Shown: positions 8,690 through 18,815, counted from the stretch's first letter. The stretch: DNA of 64,000 nucleotides from Streptomyces sp. NRRL F-525 (GCF_000716605.1 NZ_JNXE01000032.1:1-64000); one strand, 5' to 3'. The notes: generated by a model from the sequence alone, not told the origin. Numbers and translations: made by a program.

Positions 8690-10489
8690 GTGGACCGCAC
8701 CAGACCCGTCCTGACCATGCTCACGGTCGCGGCCTTGGCCGTGTCCGGATTCACCGCGCTCTCGTCGGCCGCCCGTGCGGCCGACGCGGACCTGGCGAAG
8801 AACGGAGGCTTTGAAGCAGGCCTCGACAGTTGGTCCTGTACCGCGAACAGCGGTACGGCGGTCAAGTCGCCCGTGCACGGCGGCAGTTCGGCGTTGCAGG
8901 CGACCCCGGCCGGCAACGACTACGCCCAGTGCGCGCAGACGGTGACCGTGCAGCCCAACTCCCAGTACTCGCTCGCCGGTTACGTCCGCGGCAGCTACGT
9001 CTACCTCGGCGCGAGCGGCACCGGCACCACCGACGTCTCCACCTGGACCCAATCGGCCCCCGACTGGCAGCAGTTGACGACCAGCTTCCGCACCGGCCCG
9101 TCCACCACCAAGGTCACGATCTACACCCACGGCTGGTACGCCACCGGCGCCTACTACGCCGACGACATCTCCCTCATCGGCCCGGCAGGCACCGTAGGAC
9201 AGCCGCCCGCCACCCCGACGGGCCTGACCGCAGGCACCGTGACGTCCTCCTCCGTCGCCCTCTCCTGGTCCGCCGTCACCGGCGCGACGAGTTACGCGAT
9301 CTACCGGGACGGGGTCAAGGTCCAGACGGCGAGCGGCACTTCGGCCACCGTGAGCGGGCTGTCGGCCGCGACGGCTTACAGCTTCCAGGTCACCGCGGTG
9401 AACGACGCGGGCGAGTCCGCGAAGTCGACGGCGGTCACCGCGACGACGTCCACCGGCTCGGGCCCGACCTCCGGCCTGCCCACCCACGCCCTGGTCGGCT
9501 ACCTCCACGCCAGCTTCGCCAACGGCTCCGGCTACACGCGCCTGGCCGACGTACCCGACAGCTGGGACGTCATCGACCTGGCCTTCGGCGAACCCACCTC
9601 CGCGACCTCGGGCGACATCCGCTTCAACCGCTGCCCGGTCAGCGAGTGCGCGAACGTCGAGAGCGACGCCGACTTCAAGGCCGCGATCAAGGCCAAACAG
9701 GCGGCGGGGAAAAAGGTGTTGATCTCCATAGGCGGCGCCAACGGCCAGGTCCAGCTGACCACGACGGCGGCCAGGGACACCTTCGTCTCGTCCGTCTCGA
9801 ACATCATCGACACCTACGGACTCGACGGCCTGGACATCGACTTCGAGGGCCACTCACTGTCGCTGGACGCGAGCGACACGAACTTCAAGAGCCCCACAAC
9901 TCCCGTGGTGGTCAACCTCATCGCGGCCCTGAAGACCCTGAAGGCCAAGTACGGCGCGAAGTTCGTGCTGAGCATGGCGCCGGAGACGTTCTTCGTGCAG
10001 ATGGGCTACCAGTTCTACGGCACCGGCAAGTTCGGCGGTCAGGACCCGAGGTGCGGGGCGTATCTCCCCGTCATCTACGCCCTGCGCGACGACCTCACCC
10101 TGTTGCACGTCCAGGACTACAACTCGGGCCCGATCATGGGCCTCGACAACCAGTACCACACCATGGGCGGCGCCGATTTCCACATCGCGATGACGGACAT
10201 GCTGCTCACGGGCTTCCCGGTCGCGGGCGACACGACCAACATGTTCCCGGCCCTGCGCCCCGACCAGATCGCCATCGGCATGCCAGCGTCGGTCAACGCG
10301 GGCAACGGCTATGTCGCCCCGGCCGAGGTCACCAAGACCCTGGACTGCCTGACGAAGAAGGTGAGTTGCGGCTCGTACGCGACCCACGGCACCTGGCCGA
10401 CCCTGCGCGGCCTGATGACCTGGTCGATCAACTGGGACCGCTACTCGAACTGGGAGTTCCAGAAGACGTTCGACGGCTACTTCGGCTGA
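8690..10489 (+). CDS. Secreted GH18 chitinase with carbohydrate-binding and fibronectin III modules
   Basis: The 599-residue protein has a signal peptide ending near residue 31 (SSAARAAD), a jelly-roll carbohydrate-binding module at about 33-168 (NGGFEAGLDSW), a fibronectin III module at about 174-255, and a GH18 catalytic domain from about 264. The GH18 signature DGLDIDFE places the catalytic Glu at 386. GTG 8690 follows GGAGG by seven bases. The enzyme hydrolyses chitin outside the cell. The DasR-like operator upstream agrees with this role. Its 3' end overlaps the convergent PAP2 gene by 62 bases. Confidence 0.95.
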   Translation: MDRTRPVLTMLTVAALAVSGFTALSSAARAADADLAKNGGFEAGLDSWSCTANSGTAVKSPVHGGSSALQATPAGNDYAQCAQTVTVQPNSQYSLAGYVRGSYVYLGASGTGTTDVSTWTQSAPDWQQLTTSFRTGPSTTKVTIYTHGWYATGAYYADDISLIGPAGTVGQPPATPTGLTAGTVTSSSVALSWSAVTGATSYAIYRDGVKVQTASGTSATVSGLSAATAYSFQVTAVNDAGESAKSTAVTATTSTGSGPTSGLPTHALVGYLHASFANGSGYTRLADVPDSWDVIDLAFGEPTSATSGDIRFNRCPVSECANVESDADFKAAIKAKQAAGKKVLISIGGANGQVQLTTTAARDTFVSSVSNIIDTYGLDGLDIDFEGHSLSLDASDTNFKSPTTPVVVNLIAALKTLKAKYGAKFVLSMAPETFFVQMGYQFYGTGKFGGQDPRCGAYLPVIYALRDDLTLLHVQDYNSGPIMGLDNQYHTMGGADFHIAMTDMLLTGFPVAGDTTNMFPALRPDQIAIGMPASVNAGNGYVAPAEVTKTLDCLTKKVSCGSYATHGTWPTLRGLMTWSINWDRYSNWEFQKTFDGYFG

Positions 10490-11294
10490 GGAACAGCCGT
10501 AGCGAAGTGAGCAGCACCGTACCGAGGCACCAACTGGCCACCACGTCCAATGGCCAGTGGTAACCCCGGCGGACCAGCCCGAAGCTGACGGCCGCGACCA
10601 ACAGGGCGCAGGCGATGACCAGTTCACGGCGCGCGTACGTCGTCCGGAGCCAGGGGAGGAGGAGCAGCGTCGAGGCGCCGTACGCGATCATCGCGGTGGC
10701 CGTGTGGCCCGAGGGGTAGTAGCCGGTGCCGGGCGGGACCGCCGGGGTGCCGCCGCGGGCGATCAGTTCCTTGAGGGGGACGACGATCGCCGGGACCAGG
10801 GCCATCAGCACGGCCGCCGCGAGGGGCGGCAGCCACCAGCGGTCCGTACCACTGGCACGGCCGCGCCAGCCGACGTAGACGAGGGCGACGACGAGGACGG
10901 GGACCGCGACCTGGATGTTGCCGAGGTCGGCGAGGAGTTCGGAGGCGCGGTCCGGGTGGACGAGGGCGCGGCTGAGGCGGGTGTCCAGGCGGAGGAGGGG
11001 GCCGTCGGCCGCGACCTGCCAGGTGATCACCGCGAAGAGGAGCGCGGGAAGGGCGAGAAGCAGCCAGAGAAAGGAGGTCGGCCGACCTGGAACAGGGGGG
11101 GTAGTTCCAGGCCGGCCGTCCGGATCGGCGGGTCGGCCGCCCCGGGGGGTTTGGGGCGGGCGACTGTCCGATCGGTGAGGAGATTCGGAGCCAGAGGCTC
11201 CTGTTGTGTGCGCGAGGGCACGACCAGGTCGAAGCTGGGGAGGCCCCGGCCTGAAGTCGCCCACAGTCCCCTGTGGGCGGGGTGTATCTCTCAT
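10428..11294 (-). CDS. PAP2-family membrane phosphatase
   Basis: The membrane part has about six hydrophobic segments and the PAP2 acid-phosphatase signature in order: K in VVPLKELIARGG, the PSGHT catalytic motif near residue 194, and R-x5-H-x3-D in RRGYHWPLDV. Relatives dephosphorylate lipid phosphates such as phosphatidic acid or undecaprenyl diphosphate. The start is doubtful: the first 65 residues are Pro/Arg-rich and unlike membrane protein, and a GTG at 11093 just before the first membrane segment is a possible alternative, though neither has a clear ribosome site. It is convergent with, and overlaps, the chitinase gene. Confidence 0.82.
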   Translation of the reverse strand: MRDTPRPQGTVGDFRPGPPQLRPGRALAHTTGASGSESPHRSDSRPPQTPRGGRPADPDGRPGTTPPVPGRPTSFLWLLLALPALLFAVITWQVAADGPLLRLDTRLSRALVHPDRASELLADLGNIQVAVPVLVVALVYVGWRGRASGTDRWWLPPLAAAVLMALVPAIVVPLKELIARGGTPAVPPGTGYYPSGHTATAMIAYGASTLLLLPWLRTTYARRELVIACALLVAAVSFGLVRRGYHWPLDVVASWCLGTVLLTSLRLFLSRSSRRTSSGTPSSSSGPS

Positions 11295-11529
11295 CTGGGT
11301 AGAACCTACGGCAGTGGCTGCGGGTACGACAGGCGGAATCGCGTCCCGTCATGCACCCCGCACACCTTCTTCACACGGCCTGACGCCCGCCGCCCCGCCC
11401 GTGGAATCGCTGTGGATGAAACGGGTGGGGCGGTTGGGGCGCGTGAGGCTCAACTCCTGTGCGGGAGCTGGGAGTTGCGTGTGGCCGGGAGGTACGGGCG
11501 GGGGTGGATCGGACGCGGCCGGGGGTGGC

Positions 11530-12864
11530 TCAGATACGTGCGAACGCCTGCTCGATGATGTCGAGCCCCTCGGTCAGCAGGTCCTCCCCGATGACCAGCG
11601 GGGGCAGGAAGCGCAGCACGTTGCCGTAGGTGCCACAGGTCAGGACCAGCAGCCCCTCCTGGTGGCACGCCTTGGCGAGCGCGGCGGTCGCCTCCGGGTT
11701 CGGCTCCTTGGTCGTACGGTCCTTGACGAGCTCGATGGCGATCATCGCACCGCGTCCGCGCACGTCGCCGATGATGTCGAACTTCTCCGCCATGGCCCCG
11801 AGCCGGACCTTCATGACCGACTCGATGTTCTTGGCCTTGGCGTTGAGGTCAAGCTCCTTCATGGTCTCGATGGCGCCGAGCGCACCGGCGCAGGCGACGG
11901 GGTTGCCGCCGTAGGTACCGCCCAGCCCACCGGCGTGCGCGGCGTCCATGATCTCGGCGCGCCCGGTGACGGCGGCGAGCGGCAGCCCGCCCGCGATGCC
12001 CTTCGCGGTCGTGATCAGATCCGGGACGACACCCTCGTCCTCACACGCGAACCACTGACCCGTACGGCAGAACCCGGACTGGATCTCGTCGGCGACGAAG
12101 ACGATGCCGTTGGCCTTGGCGAATTCACTCAGCGCGGGCAGGAAACCCTTGGCCGGCTCGATGAAACCGCCCTCGCCGAGGACCGGCTCGATGATGATCG
12201 CGGCGACGTTGTCGGCGCCGATCTGCTTGTTGATCATGTCGATGGCCTGCGCGGAGGCCTCGGCACCGGCGTTGTCCGGACCCGTCGGCCAGCGGTAGCC
12301 GTAGGCGACCGGGACGCGGTAGACCTCGGGCGCGAACGGCCCGAAGCCGTTCTTGTACGGCATGTTCTTCGAGGTCAACGCCATCGTGAGGTTGGTCCGG
12401 CCGTGGTACCCGTGGTCGAAGACGACGACGGCCTGCCGCTTGGTGTAGGCCCGCGCGATCTTCACGGCGTTCTCGACGGCCTCGGCGCCGGAGTTGAACA
12501 GCGCGGACTTCTTGGCGTGGTCACCCGGGGTCAGCTCGGCGAGGGCCTCGGCGACCTCGACGTAGCCCTCGTAGGGCGTGACCATGAAACAGGTGTGGGT
12601 GAAGTCGGCGAGCTGCGCGCTCGCCCGGCGTACGACGGCCTCGGCGGAGGCGCCGACGGATGTCACGGCGATACCGGAACCGAAGTCGATGAGCCGGTTC
12701 CCGTCGACGTCCTCGATGATCCCGCCGCCGGCGCGCGCGGTGAACACGGGCAGCACGGAGCCCACACCGGCCGCGACCGCGGCGGTACGGCGGGCCTGCA
12801 GCTCCTGCGACTTCGGGCCGGGGATGGCGGTGAGAACGCGGCGCTCCTGCGGAACAGCGGTCAT
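11530..12864 (-). CDS. gabT: 4-aminobutyrate aminotransferase
   Basis: The 444-residue class III PLP aminotransferase has GSAEAVENA-type phosphate binding (NSGAEAVENAVKIAR near 124), the Asp of FVADEIQSGF at 259, and the PLP lysine K288 in TTAKGIAGG. It moves the amino group of GABA to 2-oxoglutarate, giving succinate semialdehyde. AGGAG sits seven bases before ATG 12864. With the aldehyde dehydrogenases at 811 and 17355 it fits a putrescine-GABA-succinate route. It is divergent from the ATPase at 13110, with 245 bases between. Confidence 0.93.
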   Translation of the reverse strand: MTAVPQERRVLTAIPGPKSQELQARRTAAVAAGVGSVLPVFTARAGGGIIEDVDGNRLIDFGSGIAVTSVGASAEAVVRRASAQLADFTHTCFMVTPYEGYVEVAEALAELTPGDHAKKSALFNSGAEAVENAVKIARAYTKRQAVVVFDHGYHGRTNLTMALTSKNMPYKNGFGPFAPEVYRVPVAYGYRWPTGPDNAGAEASAQAIDMINKQIGADNVAAIIIEPVLGEGGFIEPAKGFLPALSEFAKANGIVFVADEIQSGFCRTGQWFACEDEGVVPDLITTAKGIAGGLPLAAVTGRAEIMDAAHAGGLGGTYGGNPVACAGALGAIETMKELDLNAKAKNIESVMKVRLGAMAEKFDIIGDVRGRGAMIAIELVKDRTTKEPNPEATAALAKACHQEGLLVLTCGTYGNVLRFLPPLVIGEDLLTEGLDIIEQAFARI

Positions 12865-13109
12865 GAGGGGCTCCTGGGGTGGTGCGGACGCTTTTCTTCT
12901 TTCTTCCTTTCTCGCAGGCTAGGGCGGGTGGCCGGGGGTGGGCATGCTCCATGTGGGCGGTGTCGGGGGTGGGGGTTGTCCGTGGTGGACAGTGCCGGGA
13001 TCACGAGGATCGGTGTGGACCCGGCCCCGTAAGCGGTGAACTCCCCTTGTGGGCGCGTTAGATTGACTCGCTGACGGTGTACGGAACGGCTGGTCAAGGG
13101 GCGAGGGCG

Positions 13110-15512
13110 ATGGACAGCGACGGGACGCGGGACGCGCGACACACACAGGCGAATCCTGTGCCGCGTCCGGCGGGACCGGCGGACCCGCCGGGACAGCACG
13201 CCGTACCGCCGAGGCCGGCGCACGCGCCGAGCGCGGCCGGCCCCACCGTGGCCGACTGGCTCGACGAACCCCGGCCCGCCGCCGGACCCGGCATCTGGCG
13301 CTTCGGATACCGCGTGCCCAAGCCGGAGCGGAGCACGGAGCGGCTGTCACCGATCACCATCGTCGGCGTCGTCGTCCCCCTCGTCGTGGGCATGGTGCTG
13401 TGGTCGCTGTGGAAGCACGGCAGCATCCCCTACCAATGGGCACTGCTGAGGGTGCTCACCCCGGGCGACTGGTGGTGGGCCGGCACCACGACACCCAAGG
13501 GCAAGGGCCTCGACGCCGTGACGGTCGCCGACGGCGTCTTCTTCGGCATCCTGGTCTACGGCATGGGGCGCCTGGGGAGCTGGCCGGAGATCATCCGGCA
13601 CCTCGTCACCCGCCGCCCGCAGCCGGCCAGGGCGCTGCTCGCCCTGCTGGGCGCCGTGATCGCCGTGAACCTGGTGGTGGTCCCGAAGATCTTCCCCGGT
13701 GTCGGCTGGAGCGCGCTTCCGGTCGCCGGTCCGGTGTACCACCTCGTCAACCTCTTCCCGGGCGGCTACGACTTCATCTCCACGCCGCTGGTGGGCAACC
13801 TGCTCTACCTGGTCATCGGTCTGCTGGTCGTCTGGCCGTTCGCCCGCATCGGCGGCTGGCTGTCACTGCTCCGGGAGCGGTCCGGCGCGGGCGACACCGC
13901 GGCTACGGCGGTCGTCCCCGGGCAGGCACCGGGCGCCGGGTCACGGTCGCACTGGGCCGAGCTGCGGGAGGCGGGACAGTTCGAGGCCGCGGACGTCCTC
14001 ACCGCCGAGGTGCGGGCGGGGCGGATGAACGACGTGGACTGCGCGCGCGTCGAGCACGCCTGGAAGCGGGCCCGGCGGACCGGCGACCTCACGTCCTTCA
14101 CCCAGACCGTGCTGCGCTCCGGGGGCGGCGCCTGGATCCACCCCTCCGGCTCCCGCGACCTGCCGAGCCGCACCGCGCGGCACGACCTGCTCGACGGCCA
14201 GGTGCGGATCGGCACCTGGGCGCCGGGTGAGCGCATCCCGCTCGCCTATCGCGGCGTCGGCAGCGCGCTCGGCCCGGACACGCTGGGGACCTCGCTGCTA
14301 GTCGTAGGGCCCTCGGGCTCGGGCAAGACGCGGCACGTGGTCCGGCCGGTGGTCGAGAACCTCACCCTCCAGGCCCTCACCGGCCGGTGCGCCGTCGTCG
14401 TGGTGTGCGCCACCGGTGCGCCGCTCGGCCCGGACGAAGCGTTCGACGTGATCGTCCGCGTCGGCGACCCGGCGTCCGTCCACGACCTCGACCCGTACGC
14501 CGAGTCCCACGACCCCGACGAGGCCGCCGCCCTGCTCGCGGAGGCGCTCGTCGGCGACCTCGACTCCGTGGACACCCAGCGTTCCGCCACCGTCCTGGCT
14601 CAGCTCCTCGGCCCCTACCGGGCCGCGTACGGCAGGTTCCCCGCACTGCCCGTGCTGCGCGAACTCCTCGAGAGCGAGCCGAGGGCCCTGGCGGAACTGA
14701 GTGCCGCACTCACCGACGACCGGCACGCCGTGATGCGCCGCGAACTCGACTCCCGCATGCGCCATGCCGGCGGTGGCAACGACCCAGGCCAGGCCCTCGC
14801 CGACCGGCTCGCGCTGCTCGACCGCCCGGTGTTCGCCGAGTTCTTCGGCGCGGGGGGCGGGACCGTACGGCCGTTTTCGCTGCGGGCCGTCGCCCATCAC
14901 CCTCTGCGCGTCCGGATCGACCTGCCCGAGCACGGGCACGACGAGGCGGCCCGGCTGCTCACCCGGCTGGTCCTCGCGCAATTCGCCGCGGTGGTCCGGG
15001 GCCGTGAGCGCGGGCACTTCGCCTGCCTCGTCCTCGACGACGCCACCGGCACGGTGAACACCGAGTCGCTGCGCCGGATCCAGCGGCTGCGCTCCGAGGA
15101 CGCGGGTGTCGTCCTCGCCCTGCGCACCGTCGGCGACGTGCCCGAGGCCCTGCACGGCCCGCTGTACGGCGCCGTCGGCTGCCGTATGGCGCTGGCCGGC
15201 GTCACCACCTGGGACGGCAGCCGCTTCGCCCACGCCTGGGGCACCGAGTGGGTGGAGACCAAGGACGTCGCCAAGCACACCGTCTTCGCCGACCAGCCCA
15301 TGACCCGCGCCATCCACGCCCTCCGCAAGCTGGTCACCGGCAAGGCCGTCACCACGGAGGCCGTGACCGTCCGCCAGGTAGAACGTGAGCGCTGGTCCGC
15401 GTCCGAACTGGCGCACGGGGTGCCCGCCGGGCACGCGGTGCTGTCCCTGACCAGCGTGAAGGGGGAGCACGCGCCGCCGCTGCTGGTGGATCTGCGAGCC
15501 CAAGGCCGCTGA
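13110..15512 (+). CDS. Membrane-anchored P-loop ATPase of unknown role
   Basis: The 800-residue protein has a disordered Pro/Ala-rich N-terminus (to about 75), four hydrophobic segments (about 81-101, 141-155, 175-193, 228-246), and a large cytosolic ATPase. Walker A is GPSGSGKT at 400-407 and a Walker B-like FACLVLDDA lies near 646. The architecture, membrane helices then a P-loop domain, resembles VirD4/TraG-type coupling proteins in outline, but I see no relaxase, pilus or other conjugation gene nearby. ATG 13110 follows AAGGGGCGAGGG. It sits between gabT and a PucR regulator; a link to GABA metabolism is not evident. Confidence 0.75.
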   Translation: MDSDGTRDARHTQANPVPRPAGPADPPGQHAVPPRPAHAPSAAGPTVADWLDEPRPAAGPGIWRFGYRVPKPERSTERLSPITIVGVVVPLVVGMVLWSLWKHGSIPYQWALLRVLTPGDWWWAGTTTPKGKGLDAVTVADGVFFGILVYGMGRLGSWPEIIRHLVTRRPQPARALLALLGAVIAVNLVVVPKIFPGVGWSALPVAGPVYHLVNLFPGGYDFISTPLVGNLLYLVIGLLVVWPFARIGGWLSLLRERSGAGDTAATAVVPGQAPGAGSRSHWAELREAGQFEAADVLTAEVRAGRMNDVDCARVEHAWKRARRTGDLTSFTQTVLRSGGGAWIHPSGSRDLPSRTARHDLLDGQVRIGTWAPGERIPLAYRGVGSALGPDTLGTSLLVVGPSGSGKTRHVVRPVVENLTLQALTGRCAVVVVCATGAPLGPDEAFDVIVRVGDPASVHDLDPYAESHDPDEAAALLAEALVGDLDSVDTQRSATVLAQLLGPYRAAYGRFPALPVLRELLESEPRALAELSAALTDDRHAVMRRELDSRMRHAGGGNDPGQALADRLALLDRPVFAEFFGAGGGTVRPFSLRAVAHHPLRVRIDLPEHGHDEAARLLTRLVLAQFAAVVRGRERGHFACLVLDDATGTVNTESLRRIQRLRSEDAGVVLALRTVGDVPEALHGPLYGAVGCRMALAGVTTWDGSRFAHAWGTEWVETKDVAKHTVFADQPMTRAIHALRKLVTGKAVTTEAVTVRQVERERWSASELAHGVPAGHAVLSLTSVKGEHAPPLLVDLRAQGR

Positions 15513-15628
15513 ACCGGACATACGGGTACGTGGTGACCATACGGTGAGGCAGAATCGGCACAGGCCGTTCATACGCGGCGGCCAAAAGATCGACATGATC
15601 GCCCGTTCTTCCTCCACCTGAAGGCACC

Positions 15629-17206
15629 ATGCCCCCCACCCTCGCCTCCCTCGTCCACCACTCCGCGCTCAAGCTCACCGTGCGCGCAGGCGAGGACCGG
15701 CTGGACGTGCCCGTGCGGTGGGTGCATGCCAGTGAGCTGGCGGATCCGGTGCCGTACATGGAGGGCGGCGAGCTGCTGCTGATCACCGCGCTGAAGCTGG
15801 ACGCGGAGGACGCGAAGGCCATGCGCCGGTATGTGAAGCGGCTGGTGGGCGCGGGGGTCGTAGGGCTGGGGTTCGCCGTCGGCGTCAATTACGACGAGAT
15901 CCCGAAGGCGCTCGTCGACACGGCGGCGGAAGAGGGGCTGCCGCTCCTCGAAGTCCCCCGCCGCACCCCCTTCATCGCGATCAGCAAGGCCGTCTCCGCA
16001 GCGATCGCCGCCGACCAGTACCGCTCCGTCACCGCCGGCTTCGCCGCCCAGCGCGAGCTCACCAAGCAGGCCCTCACCGACGGCCCCGAGGGACTCCTCT
16101 CCGCCCTCGCCGCGCAGGTCGACGGCTGGGCCGCGCTCTACGACGCGTCCGGCGCCGTCGTCGCCACCGCCCCGGAGTGGGCCGGCCGCCGTGCCGCCCG
16201 GCTCACGGCGGACGTGGAGCGGTTGCGGGACCGGCCCGCACCGGCCTCCTCGGTGGTCGGCGGTCCTGACAACGAGGACCGCGTCGAACTGCACACCCTC
16301 GGCACCGGCCGCCGCCCCCGCGCCGCACTCGCCGTAGGGACCGCGTCCGCGCTCGGGACGGCGGAACGGTACGCCGTGCACTCCGCGATCGCGCTGCTGA
16401 CCCTCACCACGGAACGCTCGCGGTCGCTCCAGGCCGCCCATGAGCGGATCGGCGCGGCCGTGCTGCGGCTGCTGCTCGCCGGGCACCCGGACCACGCGCG
16501 GGCGGTCGCCGGGGATCTGTACGGCGGGCTGCTCGACGCGCCGTTCCGGATCGTCGTGGGGGAGTCGACGGACGGTGAGCCCCTGGACGGGCTCGCCGAG
16601 ATCGTCGAGTCGGCCGCCGCACGCTCCGGCGAGGCCGTCCTCGTCGTACCGGAAGGGCCGGAACGGCTGGTGGCGCTCGCCGTCGACGGCGGAGCCGCGG
16701 TCGAGGCGTGCGCGGAGTACGCGGCGACGCTGGAGGGCGAGCGGGCGGTCGGCGGACAGGAACAGGGCGGCGAGGAGCATGGACTCGTCGTGGGGCTCTC
16801 CGCGCCCGCCGGGCCCATCGCCGCGGCGGCCGCGTACAAGCAGGCCGAACAGGCGTTGTCCGTGGCGCGGAGGCGGGGGCGGGTGCTCGTCGAGCACGAG
16901 CAACTGGCCGCCGGGTCTGTGCTGCCGTTGCTCGCCGACGACGCGGTGCGCGCCTTCGCGGACGGGTTGCTACGGCCGCTCGCCGAGCACGACGCCACCG
17001 GGCGCGGGGATCTCGTCGCCTCGCTGCGGGCCTGGCTCTCCCGGCACGGGCAGTGGGACGCGGCGGCCGCGGACCTCGGGGTGCACCGGCACACCCTGCG
17101 GTACCGGATGCGGCGGGTCGAGGAGATCCTCGGGCGCTCGCTGGACGATCCGGACGTACGGATGGAGTTGTGGCTCGCGTTGAAGGCGACGGCCGCCGCG
17201 GAGTAG
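15629..17206 (+). CDS. PucR-family transcriptional regulator
   Basis: The 525-residue protein has an N-terminal PucR sensory domain (residues about 5-125, with VPVRWVHASELADPVPYMEGGELLL), a middle GGDEF-like region, and a C-terminal helix-turn-helix of the HTH_30 type (LSRHGQWDAAAADLGVHRHT then LRYRMRRVEEILG). PucR proteins activate nitrogen-compound catabolic genes. Its position between gabT and an aldehyde dehydrogenase suggests control of GABA use, as for GabR-type PucR regulators in other actinobacteria. It reads in the same direction as the dehydrogenase 148 bases downstream. Confidence 0.9.
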   Translation: MPPTLASLVHHSALKLTVRAGEDRLDVPVRWVHASELADPVPYMEGGELLLITALKLDAEDAKAMRRYVKRLVGAGVVGLGFAVGVNYDEIPKALVDTAAEEGLPLLEVPRRTPFIAISKAVSAAIAADQYRSVTAGFAAQRELTKQALTDGPEGLLSALAAQVDGWAALYDASGAVVATAPEWAGRRAARLTADVERLRDRPAPASSVVGGPDNEDRVELHTLGTGRRPRAALAVGTASALGTAERYAVHSAIALLTLTTERSRSLQAAHERIGAAVLRLLLAGHPDHARAVAGDLYGGLLDAPFRIVVGESTDGEPLDGLAEIVESAAARSGEAVLVVPEGPERLVALAVDGGAAVEACAEYAATLEGERAVGGQEQGGEEHGLVVGLSAPAGPIAAAAAYKQAEQALSVARRRGRVLVEHEQLAAGSVLPLLADDAVRAFADGLLRPLAEHDATGRGDLVASLRAWLSRHGQWDAAAADLGVHRHTLRYRMRRVEEILGRSLDDPDVRMELWLALKATAAAE

Positions 17207-17354
17207 GCGGCATCTGCCGAACTGGAGTGTCCCGGCCCGGCACTGCTACGGCTCGGACAAACGCACCCCCGCTTCCCCGCACCTACGGTGGAGCGAGTAG
17301 GACCAAGGAACACCGAGTACAAGCACCCCCAACGCGGAAGGGCCGGCACACGCA

Positions 17355-18815
17355 ATGCCCAACGAATCTGTGGCAGTCACCCACGCCTTCTGGCTCGCCG
17401 GCCGCCAGGCCACCGGCGAGGACACCTTCGACGTCACCTCGCCCTGGGACGGCCGCCTCGTAGGCAAGGTCAGCGTGCCGACCGACGCCCAGGTCGAGGA
17501 GGCGGTGGCCGCCGCGTACGCCGTACGGGACGAGTTCGCCGCCACCCCCGCCCACGTCCGCGCCGCCGCCCTCGACCACGTCAGCCGACGTCTCGTCGAG
17601 CGCACCGAGGAGATCGCGCAGCTGATCTCCGCCGAGAACGGCAAGCCGATCAAGTGGGCCCGCGGTGAGGTCGGCCGTGCGGTGTCCGTGTTCCGGTTCG
17701 CGGCGGAGGAGGCCCGGCGCTTCAACGGCGGCGAGGCCCAGCGCCTCGACACCGACGCCGGCGGCCAGGGCCGGCTCGCCCTCACCCGGCGTTTCCCGAA
17801 GGGCGTCGTCCTCGGCATCGCGCCCTTCAACTTCCCGCTGAACCTCTGCGCCCACAAGATCGCCCCCGCGATCGCGGCCGGCGTGCCGATCATCCTCAAG
17901 CCGGCCCCGGCCACCCCGCTCTCCGGCCTGATCATCGGCGATCTGCTCGCCGAGACCGAGCTGCCCGCCGGTTCGTGGAGCGTCCTGCCGGTCGCCAACG
18001 ACCACATGCCCGCCCTCGTCCAGGACGAGCGGCTGCCGGTGATCTCCTTCACCGGTTCGGAGAAGGTCGGCTACGCGATCATGGACTCGGTGCCGCGCAA
18101 GCACTGCACCCTGGAGCTGGGCGGCAACGGCGCGGCCGTGGTCCTCGGGGACTACTCCTCCGACGCCGACCTCGACTGGGCCGCGACCCGCATCGCCACC
18201 TTCTCGAACTACCAGGGCGGCCAGTCCTGCATCTCCGTGCAGCGCGTCATCGCGGATGCCTCGGTCTACGACCGGCTGCTCCCGCGCATAGTCGCCGCCG
18301 TCGAGGCCCAGGTCACCGGCGACCCGAGCGACGACAAGACCGACGTCGGGCCGCTGGTCAGCGAGGCCGCCGCGCAGCGCGTCGAGTCGTGGGTCCAGGA
18401 GGCCGTCGAAGCCGGCGCCACCCTCCTCACCGGCGGCAAGCGCGACGGCGCCTCGTACGCGCCGACAGTCCTCACCGACGTACCGGCCGACACGACGATC
18501 TCCTGCGAGGAGGTCTTCGGACCGGTGCTGACCGTGACGAAGGTGGACGGCGAGGCCGCCGCCTTCGCCGCCGCCAACGACTCCAAGTACGGCCTCCAGG
18601 CAGGGGTGTTCACCCACGACGTGCAGGTCGCCTTCCGCGCCCACCGCGCGCTCGAGGTCGGCGGTGTCGTGATCGGCGACGTCCCGTCCTACCGCGCCGA
18701 CCAGATGCCGTACGGGGGCGCCAAGCAGTCCGGCGTCGGCCGCGAGGGCGTCAAGTTCGCGATGGACGACTACACCTACGAGCGGGTGCTGGTCCTCACG
18801 GGCCTCGCGCTCTGA
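17355..18815 (+). CDS. Aldehyde dehydrogenase, candidate succinate-semialdehyde dehydrogenase
   Basis: The 486-residue enzyme has general-base Glu254 in LELGGN, catalytic Cys292 in QGGQSCISVQ, the IAPFNFPLN segment near 155, and the closing KQSGVGREG loop. The Ser-Cys-Ile around the nucleophile resembles the group containing non-phosphorylating glyceraldehyde-3-phosphate and (sulfo/phosphono)acetaldehyde dehydrogenases as much as classical GabD, so substrate is open. Context (PucR upstream, gabT nearby) favours succinate semialdehyde. It shares a bidirectional terminator with the convergent GH3 gene. Confidence 0.85.
   Translation: MPNESVAVTHAFWLAGRQATGEDTFDVTSPWDGRLVGKVSVPTDAQVEEAVAAAYAVRDEFAATPAHVRAAALDHVSRRLVERTEEIAQLISAENGKPIKWARGEVGRAVSVFRFAAEEARRFNGGEAQRLDTDAGGQGRLALTRRFPKGVVLGIAPFNFPLNLCAHKIAPAIAAGVPIILKPAPATPLSGLIIGDLLAETELPAGSWSVLPVANDHMPALVQDERLPVISFTGSEKVGYAIMDSVPRKHCTLELGGNGAAVVLGDYSSDADLDWAATRIATFSNYQGGQSCISVQRVIADASVYDRLLPRIVAAVEAQVTGDPSDDKTDVGPLVSEAAAQRVESWVQEAVEAGATLLTGGKRDGASYAPTVLTDVPADTTISCEEVFGPVLTVTKVDGEAAAFAAANDSKYGLQAGVFTHDVQVAFRAHRALEVGGVVIGDVPSYRADQMPYGGAKQSGVGREGVKFAMDDYTYERVLVLTGLAL

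Noticed and set aside
10557..11558. Plus-strand open frame opposite PAP2
   Set aside because: Low-complexity Arg/Glu/Gly translation with no domain; the minus-strand frame has the PAP2 motifs.
13110..15512. Conjugative or integrative element
   Set aside because: Only the ATPase resembles a transfer gene; no integrase, relaxase, att site or tRNA target was found nearby.
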